Shown here one piece after another: positions 5,888 to 12,936 of a stretch of DNA of 13,105 nt (position 1 is its first letter; each line of letters starts with the position of its first letter). Origin of the DNA: Candidatus Woesearchaeota archaeon (GTDB lineage Archaea; Nanobdellota; Nanobdellia; Woesearchaeales; DSVV01); the NCBI GenBank assembly GCA_016215305.1, contig JACRKI010000080.1:1-13105 (forward strand), in the 5' to 3' direction. The notes beneath the pieces are model-generated. The model searched no databases, was not told the origin of the DNA, and was given only the letters and a program-made list of their open reading frames with translations. A program made the translations under genes and the position numbers.

Positions 5888-6160
5888 TTATGATCTCTTT
5901 AAACTCTTTTCCTTTAAATGTTTTATGTCACTCTTTATTTCTATCAGTTGTTCATGAATTTTTAGTTTCTCTTCTAATTTTTGTAATCTTTCTTCATATA
6001 TTTCAATCTCATCACTAAAAGAGTTGAGAATATAAAAAACAATTACTGCTCCTAAAATTACCGCAGTAAGGAGTCTATCTTCAGAGTTTGGAATCAAAGA
6101 AATAAACCCTATAACAATTCCAATTAATCCTATTACATTCTCTTTCCATTTCTGTGCCAT
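5888..6160 (-). CDS. Small membrane protein with C-terminal coiled coil, unknown function
   Basis: The 90-residue product has two hydrophobic segments, about 9-24 (Ile/Gly-rich) and 30-47 (Leu/Val/Ile-rich), joined by a short polar loop NSEDR. From about 48 to 88 it is a highly charged Glu/Lys/Leu helix with heptad-like spacing, ending KSLKRS. The likely topology is a two-pass anchor with a cytoplasmic coiled coil that could dimerise or recruit a partner. No family is recognised. It has no clear ribosome binding site. An AT-rich box at 6214-6223 could promote it on the minus strand while serving the tRNA gene on the plus strand. A 36-residue membrane protein follows after one base, so the two may form one unit. 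Confidence 0.65.
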   Translation of the reverse strand: MAQKWKENVIGLIGIVIGFISLIPNSEDRLLTAVILGAVIVFYILNSFSDEIEIYEERLQKLEEKLKIHEQLIEIKSDIKHLKEKSLKRS

Positions 6161-6213
6161 TCTTTTTGGAAATTGGTTTCTCTTTTTTACTTTTTCTATT
6201 ATTTGAAGAGAAA

Positions 6214-6223
6214 CATATTAAAA
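6214..6223 (+). promoter_or_regulatory. TATA box for tRNA-Arg, possibly bidirectional
   Basis: CATATTAAAA is centred about 29 bases before the tRNA 5' end, which fits a transcript starting two or three bases before the tRNA. Read on the minus strand it is TTTTAATATG and would serve the divergent 90-residue membrane protein with a leader of about 33 bases. Confidence 0.45.
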
Positions 6224-6247
6224 GGAGCAGACTGCTCATTGTTCTAT

Positions 6248-6321
6248 GGGCCTGTAGCATAGCTTGGATAGTGCGGCCGGCTTCGGACCGGCTGACCGGG
6301 GTTCAAATCCTCGCAGGCTCG
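6248..6321 (+). tRNA. tRNA-Arg, anticodon UCG
   Basis: All four arms fold. The acceptor GGGCCTG (6248-6254) pairs with CAGGCTC (6314-6320) with one G-U pair, and the discriminator is G6321. The D stem GCAT/GTGC encloses a loop containing the GG dinucleotide. The anticodon stem GCCGG/CCGGC is perfect with loop CUUCGGA, so the anticodon is UCG, reading CGA/CGG arginine codons. The variable loop has four bases, and the T stem CGGGG/CCTCG with loop TTCAAAT is canonical. No intron is seen and CCA is not encoded. A TATA-like box lies at the right distance upstream. Confidence 0.95.
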
Positions 6322-6434
6322 CTTTATATTCGCACTGCTCGGGTTTGAACACACGCGAAAATGTAAAACATTTTCGGTGCAACGCTCGGAGTCTTCAGCT
6401 CCTCGGTTGAATCCTCGCAGGCCCGCTTTATATT
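6306..6434 (+). repeat. Direct repeat of the tRNA-Arg 3' end flanking about 80 bases
   Basis: The 25 bases 6306-6330, covering the T-loop end, the acceptor 3' strand and 9 bases of flank, recur at 6410-6434 with one mismatch (CAGGCTC versus CAGGCCC). The distal copy pairs with the tRNA 5' strand GGGCCTG without the G-U pair. Between the copies lies a perfect 8-bp hairpin with a 5-base loop (6356-6363 with 6369-6376) and two T-arm-like remnants (near 6338 and 6403). There is no upstream half for a second tRNA, so the distal copy is not a complete gene. An attachment-site relic or a decayed tandem duplication are the options. Confidence 0.7.
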
Positions 6435-6455
6435 TTATTCACTAATAGCTGCTTT

Positions 6456-6568
6456 CACACGAACAAGCATCACCACTTGACCTTAGTAATTATTTTTATT
6501 TTTTAAAATAATAATTACATGAAGATACTGTTTACGTTGCTAGGCGAATCCAAGTGATTGATCGTGTG
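6456..6568. repeat. Dispersed non-coding repeat, copy 2 (palindromic double unit)
   Basis: The left unit starts CACACGAACAAGCATC (6456-6471), runs through CACTTG (6474-6479) and reaches GTAATTATT (6486-6494). The right unit on the opposite strand starts CACACGATCAATCACTTGG and runs back to AATAATTAC (6510-6518). Thus CACACGA/TCGTGTG (6456-6462 with 6562-6568), CACTTG/CAAGTG (6474-6479 with 6551-6556) and GTAATTATT/AATAATTAC pair in nested order. The right half shares the 19-bp block 6511-6529 with 99-117, and the left end matches 170-185 in reverse complement. It lies between the tRNA 3'-end duplicate and the dehydrogenase operon and may also contain that operon's promoter (TTTTTTAAAATAAT near 6500-6512). 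Confidence 0.6.
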
Positions 6569-6595
6569 TTGTGTTAACTATTGGAAGTAAACATC

Positions 6596-7543
6596 ATGAA
6601 AACAACATTGAAAACTTTAATTACTTCTCCCGCATACTTTGACCAAGATGCAGTACGCGCATTTGAAGCATTTAGCCACGTCACTGTCAAACAATTTTCT
6701 CGGGAAGAATTGCTGAAAAATATTTCCGAATATCACATTCTCGCGATTCGCGTGGACACCAAAGTCGACAAAGAACTTCTTACTCACGCAAAAAATCTCA
6801 AAGTCATCGCGACTGCAACCACTGGCACAGATCACATAGATATTGCTTTTGCAAAAGAAAATGGCATTGAAGTTTTTTCTTTAACTGGAGCAAACACGAC
6901 TGCAACTGCAGAACATGCACTCGCGCTTCTCCTCTCTCTCTCCCGCAAAATTCCTGCCGCGCACACCTCACTTTTGCACGGCAACTGGGATCGCGCTTCT
7001 TTCATTGGAACACAGCTTTCCGGCAAAAAGCTCGGTGTTGTCGGGTTTGGAAGAATTGGCCGCGAAATCGCAGCACGCGCCCGCGCTTTCGGGATGCAAA
7101 TTCTTGCCTATGATCCGTATTTGAAAGACGCAGACTTTGCAAACAACCACGCGACAAAAATGGACATGAATGCGCTTTTGCAGGAAGCAGACGTCATCAC
7201 GCTTCATGTTTTGCTCACTGATGAAACGCGCGGCTTCATTAACGCAAAAAAACTTGCGCTGTTAAAACCAACTGCAATTCTTTTGAACTGCTCCCGCGGC
7301 GAAGTCATTGTGGAACAAGATCTTGTCCATGCATTGCAGCATAAAAAAATTGCAGGAGCTGCACTCGATGTCTTCTCCCACGAACCGCTTTCACAAGAGA
7401 GTGAATTGATCTCTTATGCAAAATCATATGATAACCTTGTTTTGACTCCGCATATCGTCGGCTCTACTTGGGAAGCGATTCATGACGCAGGACTTGCTGT
7501 CGCTGCACAAACAAAAGCATTTTTTGAAAAGTCAAGAAATTAG
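6596..7543 (+). CDS. D-isomer-specific 2-hydroxyacid dehydrogenase (SerA/LdhA-like)
   Basis: This family reduces 2-oxoacids to D-2-hydroxyacids, or the reverse, with NAD(H) in the cytosol; 3-phosphoglycerate dehydrogenase is one member. The 315-residue product has the split catalytic domain (about 1-110 and 290-315) around a Rossmann domain with VGFGRIG (149-155) and D173 for the adenosine ribose. The catalytic triad is visible: R234 in NCSRGEVI, E263 in FSHEPL and H286 in TPHIVGS. It ends without the ACT or ASB domain of long SerA proteins, so serine synthesis is possible but not proven. ATG 6596 follows GGAAG at seven bases; a TTG at 6581 is a poor alternative. It is first in a three-gene operon; the next gene starts seven bases after its stop. 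Confidence 0.9.
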   Translation: MKTTLKTLITSPAYFDQDAVRAFEAFSHVTVKQFSREELLKNISEYHILAIRVDTKVDKELLTHAKNLKVIATATTGTDHIDIAFAKENGIEVFSLTGANTTATAEHALALLLSLSRKIPAAHTSLLHGNWDRASFIGTQLSGKKLGVVGFGRIGREIAARARAFGMQILAYDPYLKDADFANNHATKMDMNALLQEADVITLHVLLTDETRGFINAKKLALLKPTAILLNCSRGEVIVEQDLVHALQHKKIAGAALDVFSHEPLSQESELISYAKSYDNLVLTPHIVGSTWEAIHDAGLAVAAQTKAFFEKSRN

Positions 7544-7550
7544 AAATAAA

Positions 7551-8045
7551 ATGGAAAAACATCCACTCGATAAAGGTTCTTTTTTACTTCTTGCAGTTTT
7601 TATTATTCTTTTTATCGCCGCTTCTCTTTCCGATGTTTTTTTTCTTCATTGGGAACTCGTAGATACTTCTTTTATTCCTTTCACTCTTCTTTTCATTTTA
7701 GGTTTTATTCTTTTTTCTCTCGGTCTCGCGCTTCGGAAATATTGTGAACGGATACTCAGCAAACAATTTAGCGTTTTTGTTGCAATTCAAAAAGAACATC
7801 AGCTTATTATCATAGGACCATACAAATATATCCGGCATCCCATTTACAGTGCAGGATTACTTAAAGCATTCGGGATTCTTCTCATGACAAATAGTTTTCT
7901 TGGCTTTGGTGTGGGCGTTGTGCTTCTTTTTCCCGCGCTTTTGTATCGAATTCATATTGAAGAAAAAACATTGCTTGCGCATTTTGGCAAAAAATATGAA
8001 CTGTATAAGAATACCACAAAAGCACTCATCCCCCATGTGCTTTAA
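7551..8045 (+). CDS. ICMT/PEMT-family integral membrane methyltransferase
   Basis: Proteins of this family are multi-pass membrane enzymes that use S-adenosylmethionine to methylate isoprenylcysteine carboxyl groups, phospholipids or other lipophilic substrates. The 164-residue product has hydrophobic segments near 9-30, 41-64, 100-118 and 119-133. The family signature GPYKYIRHPIY (89-99) and the C-terminal HIEEKTLLAHFGKKYELYK block (135-153) are both intact; R95, H96, E137 and E138 belong to the expected SAM-binding set. The substrate cannot be told from the sequence. The start is taken at ATG 7551, seven bases after the dehydrogenase stop, without a clear Shine-Dalgarno site. An in-frame ATG at 7482 lies inside the dehydrogenase and would add an unlikely polar leader. 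Confidence 0.85.
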   Translation: MEKHPLDKGSFLLLAVFIILFIAASLSDVFFLHWELVDTSFIPFTLLFILGFILFSLGLALRKYCERILSKQFSVFVAIQKEHQLIIIGPYKYIRHPIYSAGLLKAFGILLMTNSFLGFGVGVVLLFPALLYRIHIEEKTLLAHFGKKYELYKNTTKALIPHVL

Positions 8046-8059
8046 TCTGCAGTGAAAAC

Positions 8060-8626
8060 ATGAAATACATCATCGAACATCTCGATCCTGAACTTTATGA
8101 TTGGTGTTTGCTTGAGTATACGCACATTTCTGAAATTGTCGGAAAAGAAAATCTGATTTTTACAAATGTTCGAAACGTTGAAGAAAGAAAAAAATTAGAA
8201 AGATTAGGAACAGTTGAAGAGAAATCTGTGACACAGTTAAAATATCCTCGACTTTGCATTCTTGATCCTGCTGCTTCGAAAACACTCGAACCTGCTGATA
8301 AGCAATCCTTTGATTATTTATTGTTTGGCGGGATTCTCGGAGACTGGCCGCCGCGGCAACGAACAAAAAAAGAATTAACACGCAAACTTGACGCACAGTC
8401 TCGAAATCTTGGTCAGCCGCAAATGAGCACAAACACTGCGGTCTATGTCGCGAAGAAAATTATAGATGGCAAAAAGTTTTCTGAATTTCAATTTATTGAA
8501 GAACTTGTGATTCCTGTCGAAGATGGCGAAGAGATTGAATTGCCATTTCGCTTTGTTGTCGAAAATGGAAAGCCTGTTCTTGCAAAAGGATATGTAGAAT
8601 TTGTCAGGAAGCAGGATGTGTTTTAG
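8060..8626 (+). CDS. SPOUT methyltransferase, Sfm1 / DUF431 family
   Basis: Yeast Sfm1 is a SPOUT-fold SAM-dependent enzyme that methylates an arginine of ribosomal protein S3 (uS3); archaeal members are thought to be equivalent. The 188-residue product carries the family blocks in order: IIEHLDPELYDWCLLEY (4-20), NLIFTNV (31-37), LCILDPAAS (65-73), FDYLLFGGILGDWPPRQRT (84-102), which forms the SAM-binding knot, NLGQPQMSTNTAV (116-128) and ELPFRFVVENGKP (160-172). The C-terminal tail after 172 is short. It follows the ICMT-family gene by 14 bases and ends 23 bases from a convergent gene. Its partners in the operon give no obvious common pathway. Family membership is firm; the target protein is inferred. 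Confidence 0.85.
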   Translation: MKYIIEHLDPELYDWCLLEYTHISEIVGKENLIFTNVRNVEERKKLERLGTVEEKSVTQLKYPRLCILDPAASKTLEPADKQSFDYLLFGGILGDWPPRQRTKKELTRKLDAQSRNLGQPQMSTNTAVYVAKKIIDGKKFSEFQFIEELVIPVEDGEEIELPFRFVVENGKPVLAKGYVEFVRKQDVF

Positions 8627-8649
8627 CAGAAGTAAAGAGGTGGAACTAT

Positions 8650-9762
8650 TTATATTACTTTTTCAAATATGACTTTAGATGATTTTTTTAGTCTTTCAAT
8701 TTTAGCAAAGTCTAGTTCAACTCCCAACCCAGATTTATCTGTAGATTTTCTGATACCATCTTCAAATATTGGTTTATACTTGTAAATATCTGGCATTTGT
8801 AAATCGTAATCAAGATCAGTTAAAATAACATTCTTTGTTGATTGCGCAAAATGGATTCCGGCAGCTATTCCTATGGATGATTCAAACATGCAGCCAACCA
8901 TTACTTTTAATCCGTGTTTCTCGCATTCTTCTGCGATAACTTTAGCTGGCCATATCCCTCCTGTCTTTTGGAGTTTGATGTTTATTCCGTTTGCGCATTG
9001 TTTTTTTATGATTATTTTAACATCTTCAAGATTTACAGCAGATTCGTCAGCAAATATGGGAATATCAACATTATCAGTCACTTCTTTCATTACATCCCAT
9101 TGTTTTGCTGTCACTGGTTCTTCAACAAGTATAATGTCTTGGAGAATGTCTTTAAGCTGATTTAGTACATTTATGGCTTCTTTACTAGTTTTGTACGCTT
9201 GGTTGCAATCAAGGACATAAGAGATTTCTCTTTTCATTTCATCAACTTTTTCTTTTATGAGCTGGCATCTTATGATATCATCTTTTCCCATGAGTTTTAT
9301 TTTAATAACTTTAAGATGAGGATAAGCTTTGAGAATTTTTTCTACATCTAATTGCGTCCCTTTTGGATTTTTACCAAAAATAGTTATACAATTCAAAGGA
9401 GTATTCACATTTTTGGAATACAAATTGGAAATTTTAGATCTCTCTTGTTTCCCCCATAAATCGTGCAGCGCAAAGTCAATAGCCGCACGTGCAGTAGGTG
9501 AACCTTCTGGCAACTTCTTATGAGTTTCTTGAATTGTTTTAAGATTTATTTCTTTGGGAAGCAAGGAAGCATTTTCTTTCAAATAATGAAAAACAGAATC
9601 TTGAGTATCTCTTGTAATAAATGGATCAGGGACAGCTTCACCATACCCCATCAAATTATTTTGTTTAATCAAAAGTAAGTCGCCAGCATTATGGTGAAAT
9701 GTTTTCCAAGCAATCCTCACTGGCTCTTCAAATTTGAAATTTAATTTATATGCTTCTATCAT
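8650..9762 (-). CDS. Dipeptide epimerase-like enzyme (enolase superfamily, MLE subgroup)
   Basis: Enzymes of this group abstract the alpha proton next to a carboxylate or peptide carbonyl with Mg2+; the closest known members are L-Ala-D/L-Glu and other dipeptide epimerases. Over 370 residues the N-terminal capping domain (GYGEAVPDPF, 39-48) is followed by the barrel: KIK (154-156, base K156), D185 in DCNQAY, E214 in VEEP and D239 in ADES as metal ligands, and K263 in NIKLQKTGG as second base. CMFESSIG (291-298) is typical of dipeptide epimerases. Its ATG overlaps the stop of the 447-residue gene (ATGA), so the two are translationally coupled and probably share a pathway. Archaea without murein have no obvious use for an Ala-Glu epimerase. 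By eye the GC content is lower than in neighbours. The exact substrate is open. Confidence 0.85.
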   Translation of the reverse strand: MIEAYKLNFKFEEPVRIAWKTFHHNAGDLLLIKQNNLMGYGEAVPDPFITRDTQDSVFHYLKENASLLPKEINLKTIQETHKKLPEGSPTARAAIDFALHDLWGKQERSKISNLYSKNVNTPLNCITIFGKNPKGTQLDVEKILKAYPHLKVIKIKLMGKDDIIRCQLIKEKVDEMKREISYVLDCNQAYKTSKEAINVLNQLKDILQDIILVEEPVTAKQWDVMKEVTDNVDIPIFADESAVNLEDVKIIIKKQCANGINIKLQKTGGIWPAKVIAEECEKHGLKVMVGCMFESSIGIAAGIHFAQSTKNVILTDLDYDLQMPDIYKYKPIFEDGIRKSTDKSGLGVELDFAKIERLKKSSKVIFEKVI

Positions 9763-11102
9763 TTGATCATAAACTCCATATTGTTCTCTTTTAACATTTT
9801 TACTGTTAAAGCATGATTTGGCTTTTCTCCAAACAAACTGTTAATAGCTTGTAATGACACATCAATTGTTTTGGAAAAATTGAGTTTAGAGAATCGTTCA
9901 ATATATTTTTTGTCTAATCCTCCCCCTAGAAAAACCTGAGAACCAGATTTAGGCATTCCTTCTTCATTGAACGCTACAAAAACGCCCAAGTCTAACAGAT
10001 TAGTCGCTCTTTTTCGTAAAATCTCACTTTTTTCAATTTCTCCAATCTGTTCAAAAATCAAACAAAGCTTATATCTAAACTCTTTCAGATATTCAGCTTG
10101 GTTAAATCCCCCTAATACTTCAATGCCTGCTAATGCCCAGATATTATAAAAGGTAATGAAAAGAGTCTCATTTAGATTTTTCTTCTCCACTTCTTTGATT
10201 ATATCGTTAATCTCTACGCTATACTTTTTAGTGCCAAAATGTTGGCATTTTTTATCAAGACAGTTTCCCTCAAGATAAACTAATTCCCCATATTCTCTTT
10301 TTTCTAAAGGAAATTCAATACCACATTTGCAGGAACCGTAATAAAAGTATGTGGAAGATAATGCGCCATAAGAATCTTTGAAATATTTTTCAAGAAGTTC
10401 TCGTAATCTCTTATCTGCTAACAGATTTTCTCTTTTTACTTCTAAATCTTCAAGTGGTTTAATTATCAGTGAAGAGGCTTTAATATCATTAAAAAGATGT
10501 GGCCAAAGGTTACTGCTAAACCATATACATTGTTCATTGAAAGTTTCCCCATTTTTAACCATTTGCTGTGCATATTTAATAAACAAGGATAATTTATTTT
10601 GATTGATGAACTTAAACATAGGCGCATTCTTTTGAAATTTGTAAAAAGAGTGTAAGAAAATTTCCATCTCCTGTTCAGTAATTTTCTGCGCTTTGTTGAT
10701 TGTTATTTTGCTCCTGCCCCTGAGTGTGTAGCGTGATAATTTACTGTTTTTGTCGCCGATGCCGGAAAGATCAACTGAACCGGGTCTTGTCGCGTTTTTG
10801 AAAGTAATGCGACTGCATGGAGTAGATATAATGTTTTCATTTCCATGAAGAAGACTGCCTAAATTAACAAGAATGTTTTCTCCAAGACCATATGATTCTT
10901 CCCATTGGAGAAAAGCAAGATGAGAACCAGTAGAAATACTGCGAACATTCTTTCGCTCGAAGTTTTTACAGAATACATTGTATGCTTCCCTGTCAAGAGG
11001 CAAAAGTTCTCTCTCTTTCAATATATGCTCATGAACATATTCAAGAAGTGTTTTATTCTTGAATTCTTCTTTTAGGGTCATTAGTTCTGGAAATTTGCTC
11101 AT
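9759..11102 (-). CDS. Unrecognised 447-residue protein with four-cysteine (zinc-type) motif
   Basis: No family is recognised with confidence. The protein appears soluble, with no signal peptide or membrane segment. Visible blocks are SISTGSHLAFLQWEESYGLG (55-74), an Asn/Thr/Arg-rich stretch around 88-130, and C258-x-C260 followed by C281-x4-C286, which could bind zinc. Further on are VLGGFNQAEYLKEF (329-342), an Asn-Glu-Glu-Gly segment near 379-382 and FLGGGLDKKY (391-400). The order T-G-x-H, an acidic/Phe segment, then L-G-G-x-x-Q-x-E-Y distantly recalls BshC-type cysteine ligases; this is a weak guess. Its last bases overlap the start of the epimerase-like gene (ATGA), so they should act together, perhaps in making or modifying a peptide with an epimerised residue. 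A TATA-like box 28 bases before ATG 11102 suggests its own promoter. Composition points to transfer. Confidence 0.8.
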   Translation of the reverse strand: MSKFPELMTLKEEFKNKTLLEYVHEHILKERELLPLDREAYNVFCKNFERKNVRSISTGSHLAFLQWEESYGLGENILVNLGSLLHGNENIISTPCSRITFKNATRPGSVDLSGIGDKNSKLSRYTLRGRSKITINKAQKITEQEMEIFLHSFYKFQKNAPMFKFINQNKLSLFIKYAQQMVKNGETFNEQCIWFSSNLWPHLFNDIKASSLIIKPLEDLEVKRENLLADKRLRELLEKYFKDSYGALSSTYFYYGSCKCGIEFPLEKREYGELVYLEGNCLDKKCQHFGTKKYSVEINDIIKEVEKKNLNETLFITFYNIWALAGIEVLGGFNQAEYLKEFRYKLCLIFEQIGEIEKSEILRKRATNLLDLGVFVAFNEEGMPKSGSQVFLGGGLDKKYIERFSKLNFSKTIDVSLQAINSLFGEKPNHALTVKMLKENNMEFMIK

Positions 11103-11126
11103 AATCTCATTTATAACTACTGTTTC

Positions 11127-11134
11127 TTTAATAA
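11127..11134 (-). promoter_or_regulatory. Candidate TATA box for the two-gene cassette
   Basis: Minus-strand TTATTAAA, preceded by GCAAAA, is centred about 28 bases before ATG 11102. The cassette could therefore be transcribed on its own, nearly leaderless, although it lies only 42 bases after the ThyX-like gene. A weak TGAGAT sequence also precedes the ATG. Confidence 0.35.
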
Positions 11135-11144
11135 TTTTGCTTCC

Positions 11145-12854
11145 TCATTGATGCAGCTGCGTTTCTTCTGTCCGCATCCTGACAATGTCTTTCATTGGCG
11201 CATCTTTGTAGACCTCAAAAATATTTTTGTGCTCAGGATATTTTTCATAGCCTAAAATCCATGGATAGATCTTTGCAACTGCTTCGCACAAATTGAATAC
11301 GTCTTGTCTGTAACTTGGATGCCCTTCTGGCGTTGATCTGGTGTAAATCATATACTGCACCTGATCCAAATCCATATTCATGCGCAGTGTTGTTAATGTC
11401 GCCATCGGAAGAATATACTGCACTTGGAATGGAAATTGTGTTCGCATCTTTTTCTCTGCTTCATGGGCTTGTTCCATCGCCTGCCTGAATGTTTGCTGCA
11501 CTTCTTTTGCCATTTCTTTCATTTCCATTGGTTCTGCGTAACCCATGTCTAAGGTGTATATCTGTTCGCATCGTTCGTTTTTTTGATGCCTTCTCAGATC
11601 TCTCACCGCTCCCACATCTGAAACAAATTCCACGCCAATGTTAATCATTTGAAATCCAGGATCAACCCACTCATCAAACATACTTCTTTTTGCAACCAAT
11701 CTCTTGAGCATCTCTATTTTTTCCTGCTCTGTTTTATGCTGGATTATTTTTTTTGCTTCTTCAAACGAAAGCGCGTTGTTGTTCGCAAGAACATGACTTA
11801 AAATAAGTTCCAGCGCCCCTGGATGAAATTGTGTGATGTGCACTGCTTTTTTGAGTGGTCTTGGGTGATTTGTTTCGCTCATTGCTGCGTTTATATTTTG
11901 CTTGAAATCTCCTTTGTATCTATGAAGTTTGTCGCCGTAGTAGGGATTATTTTCTGTGTGCTTCAAAAGCGAGGGAAGCTGTTGTCCTCCTGCTTTTTCT
12001 ATCATTGCTGCCGCGTTTCTGATTTCTGCAAGCGGATGCTCTTTCCAACTCGCAATGTCAAACTCTGTTGATCGCGCGTCGAGAATCCACGCAAAGTTTG
12101 TCGGCATTGCCTGCGGGAGGCAATATCTTGCAATGTCAAACGCTTTTGCAGTCATTTCCCGATCATATTTTCTGGTTAGAAATGCTTCTGCTTTTTGTTT
12201 GTCTGCATCTGTTTGTTTTTCTCTCCACATTTCAAATGGATACTTTCTCTTGTAATGATTCTTTCCCTGTTCAATAAAATAATTGTATGTCTTGATCAGC
12301 ATCTCCATTGTTTCGCAGTACAATGCTGCAAATTCTGATGCCATAATGTCTGGATCTTTGTACCAGTTCGCGTTATTGAAATCCACATATCTCGTCGACA
12401 TTTCGATGAAGAATGCCAACTGGTCGAACGCTAATTGTCTTGCGACAAGCTGGCTTTGACCCATGCCAACAAATCCCTGCCACACCACATTCGCAATGCT
12501 TTTATGACCATACTTCCCATACCATCTTGTGAAAAAATCCCGCGATTTGTTCAAGCCCGCATTGAGAATTTCTCCTGGCGGCTGATAACTGGATTTCAGA
12601 AATTTCTGAAGATTTTCCTGCCGTTGTTTGATTCTCTGCTCTTCCGGCAGTTCTCCATCTTCTGTCAGCGTTCCTTTGAGAAAATCAAGAATGTGATCTC
12701 TAAAGTCTTTTGGGTTTCTGCTGAAATAACTTCCCAACGCGCCAAATATTTCTGGAGGAATATCTTTGACTGCGTAGATAGAATCGTCGACAGATGTCAC
12801 AAATTTGAGAAGCGCTTGTCTTTCTTCTTCTGTGTATTGTGTAACAGATTCCAT
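11145..12854 (-). CDS. Double-domain ThyX-like (flavin-dependent thymidylate synthase-like) protein
   Basis: ThyX makes dTMP from dUMP with FAD and methylene-tetrahydrofolate; ordinary ThyX has about 220-250 residues, this has 569. Two ThyX units are visible. In the first, GHKSI (116-120) leads to VARQLAFDQLAFFIEMSTRY (137-156), which aligns without gaps to the Thermotoga-type VARQWFRHRIASINELSGRY. The FAD-contacting RHR is FDQ here, but E151, S153, R155 and Y156 stay. LPQAMPTNFAWILDARSTEF (246-265) and AEIRNAA (276-282) are its C-terminal blocks. In the second, RRHQKNERCEQIY (421-433) keeps R-H and E but loses S-x-R-Y, and LPMATLTTLRMNMDLDQ (482-498) follows. Long ThyX-like proteins are known, for example in Chlamydia; whether this one makes dTMP is not certain. 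ATG 12854 is chosen over TTG 12857 because a TATA box lies 26 bases upstream. Confidence 0.85.
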   Translation of the reverse strand: MESVTQYTEEERQALLKFVTSVDDSIYAVKDIPPEIFGALGSYFSRNPKDFRDHILDFLKGTLTEDGELPEEQRIKQRQENLQKFLKSSYQPPGEILNAGLNKSRDFFTRWYGKYGHKSIANVVWQGFVGMGQSQLVARQLAFDQLAFFIEMSTRYVDFNNANWYKDPDIMASEFAALYCETMEMLIKTYNYFIEQGKNHYKRKYPFEMWREKQTDADKQKAEAFLTRKYDREMTAKAFDIARYCLPQAMPTNFAWILDARSTEFDIASWKEHPLAEIRNAAAMIEKAGGQQLPSLLKHTENNPYYGDKLHRYKGDFKQNINAAMSETNHPRPLKKAVHITQFHPGALELILSHVLANNNALSFEEAKKIIQHKTEQEKIEMLKRLVAKRSMFDEWVDPGFQMINIGVEFVSDVGAVRDLRRHQKNERCEQIYTLDMGYAEPMEMKEMAKEVQQTFRQAMEQAHEAEKKMRTQFPFQVQYILPMATLTTLRMNMDLDQVQYMIYTRSTPEGHPSYRQDVFNLCEAVAKIYPWILGYEKYPEHKNIFEVYKDAPMKDIVRMRTEETQLHQ

Positions 12855-12876
12855 CAAAAAAGTGACTTGCTTTTGC

Positions 12877-12884
12877 TTTAAATG
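12877..12884 (-). promoter_or_regulatory. TATA box for a leaderless ThyX-like transcript
   Basis: Minus-strand CATTTAAA is centred 26 bases before ATG 12854, and no Shine-Dalgarno site is present. The transcript probably starts at the ATG itself. Confidence 0.45.
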
Positions 12885-12936
12885 TTTTATCAGAATGGAA
12901 TATTATTGGAATCACTTTTTTATTCCTGCTTGATGC

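Noticed and set aside
6322..6425. A second functional tRNA downstream of tRNA-Arg
   Set aside because: Only the acceptor 3' strand and a defective T arm (6-base loop, mismatched stem) are present. No GGGCCTG 5' strand or D arm is found in the interval.
6248..6425. tRNA-Arg read as one intron-containing gene ending at the distal CAGGCCC
   Set aside because: The proximal 74 bases already form a complete cloverleaf. Archaeal introns are not expected inside the T arm with a second copy of the exon end.
6596..7543. Calling the dehydrogenase serA
   Set aside because: The catalytic core fits, but there is no ACT domain and no serine-pathway neighbour. Lactate, glyoxylate and phosphoglycerate members share these motifs.
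9759..11102. Calling the 447-residue protein BshC (bacillithiol synthase) or MurL (muramyl-peptide epimerase)
   Set aside because: Resemblance to BshC is limited to a few short motifs in similar order, and there is no bshA/bshB. I could not match MurL from memory. A profile search is needed before naming it.
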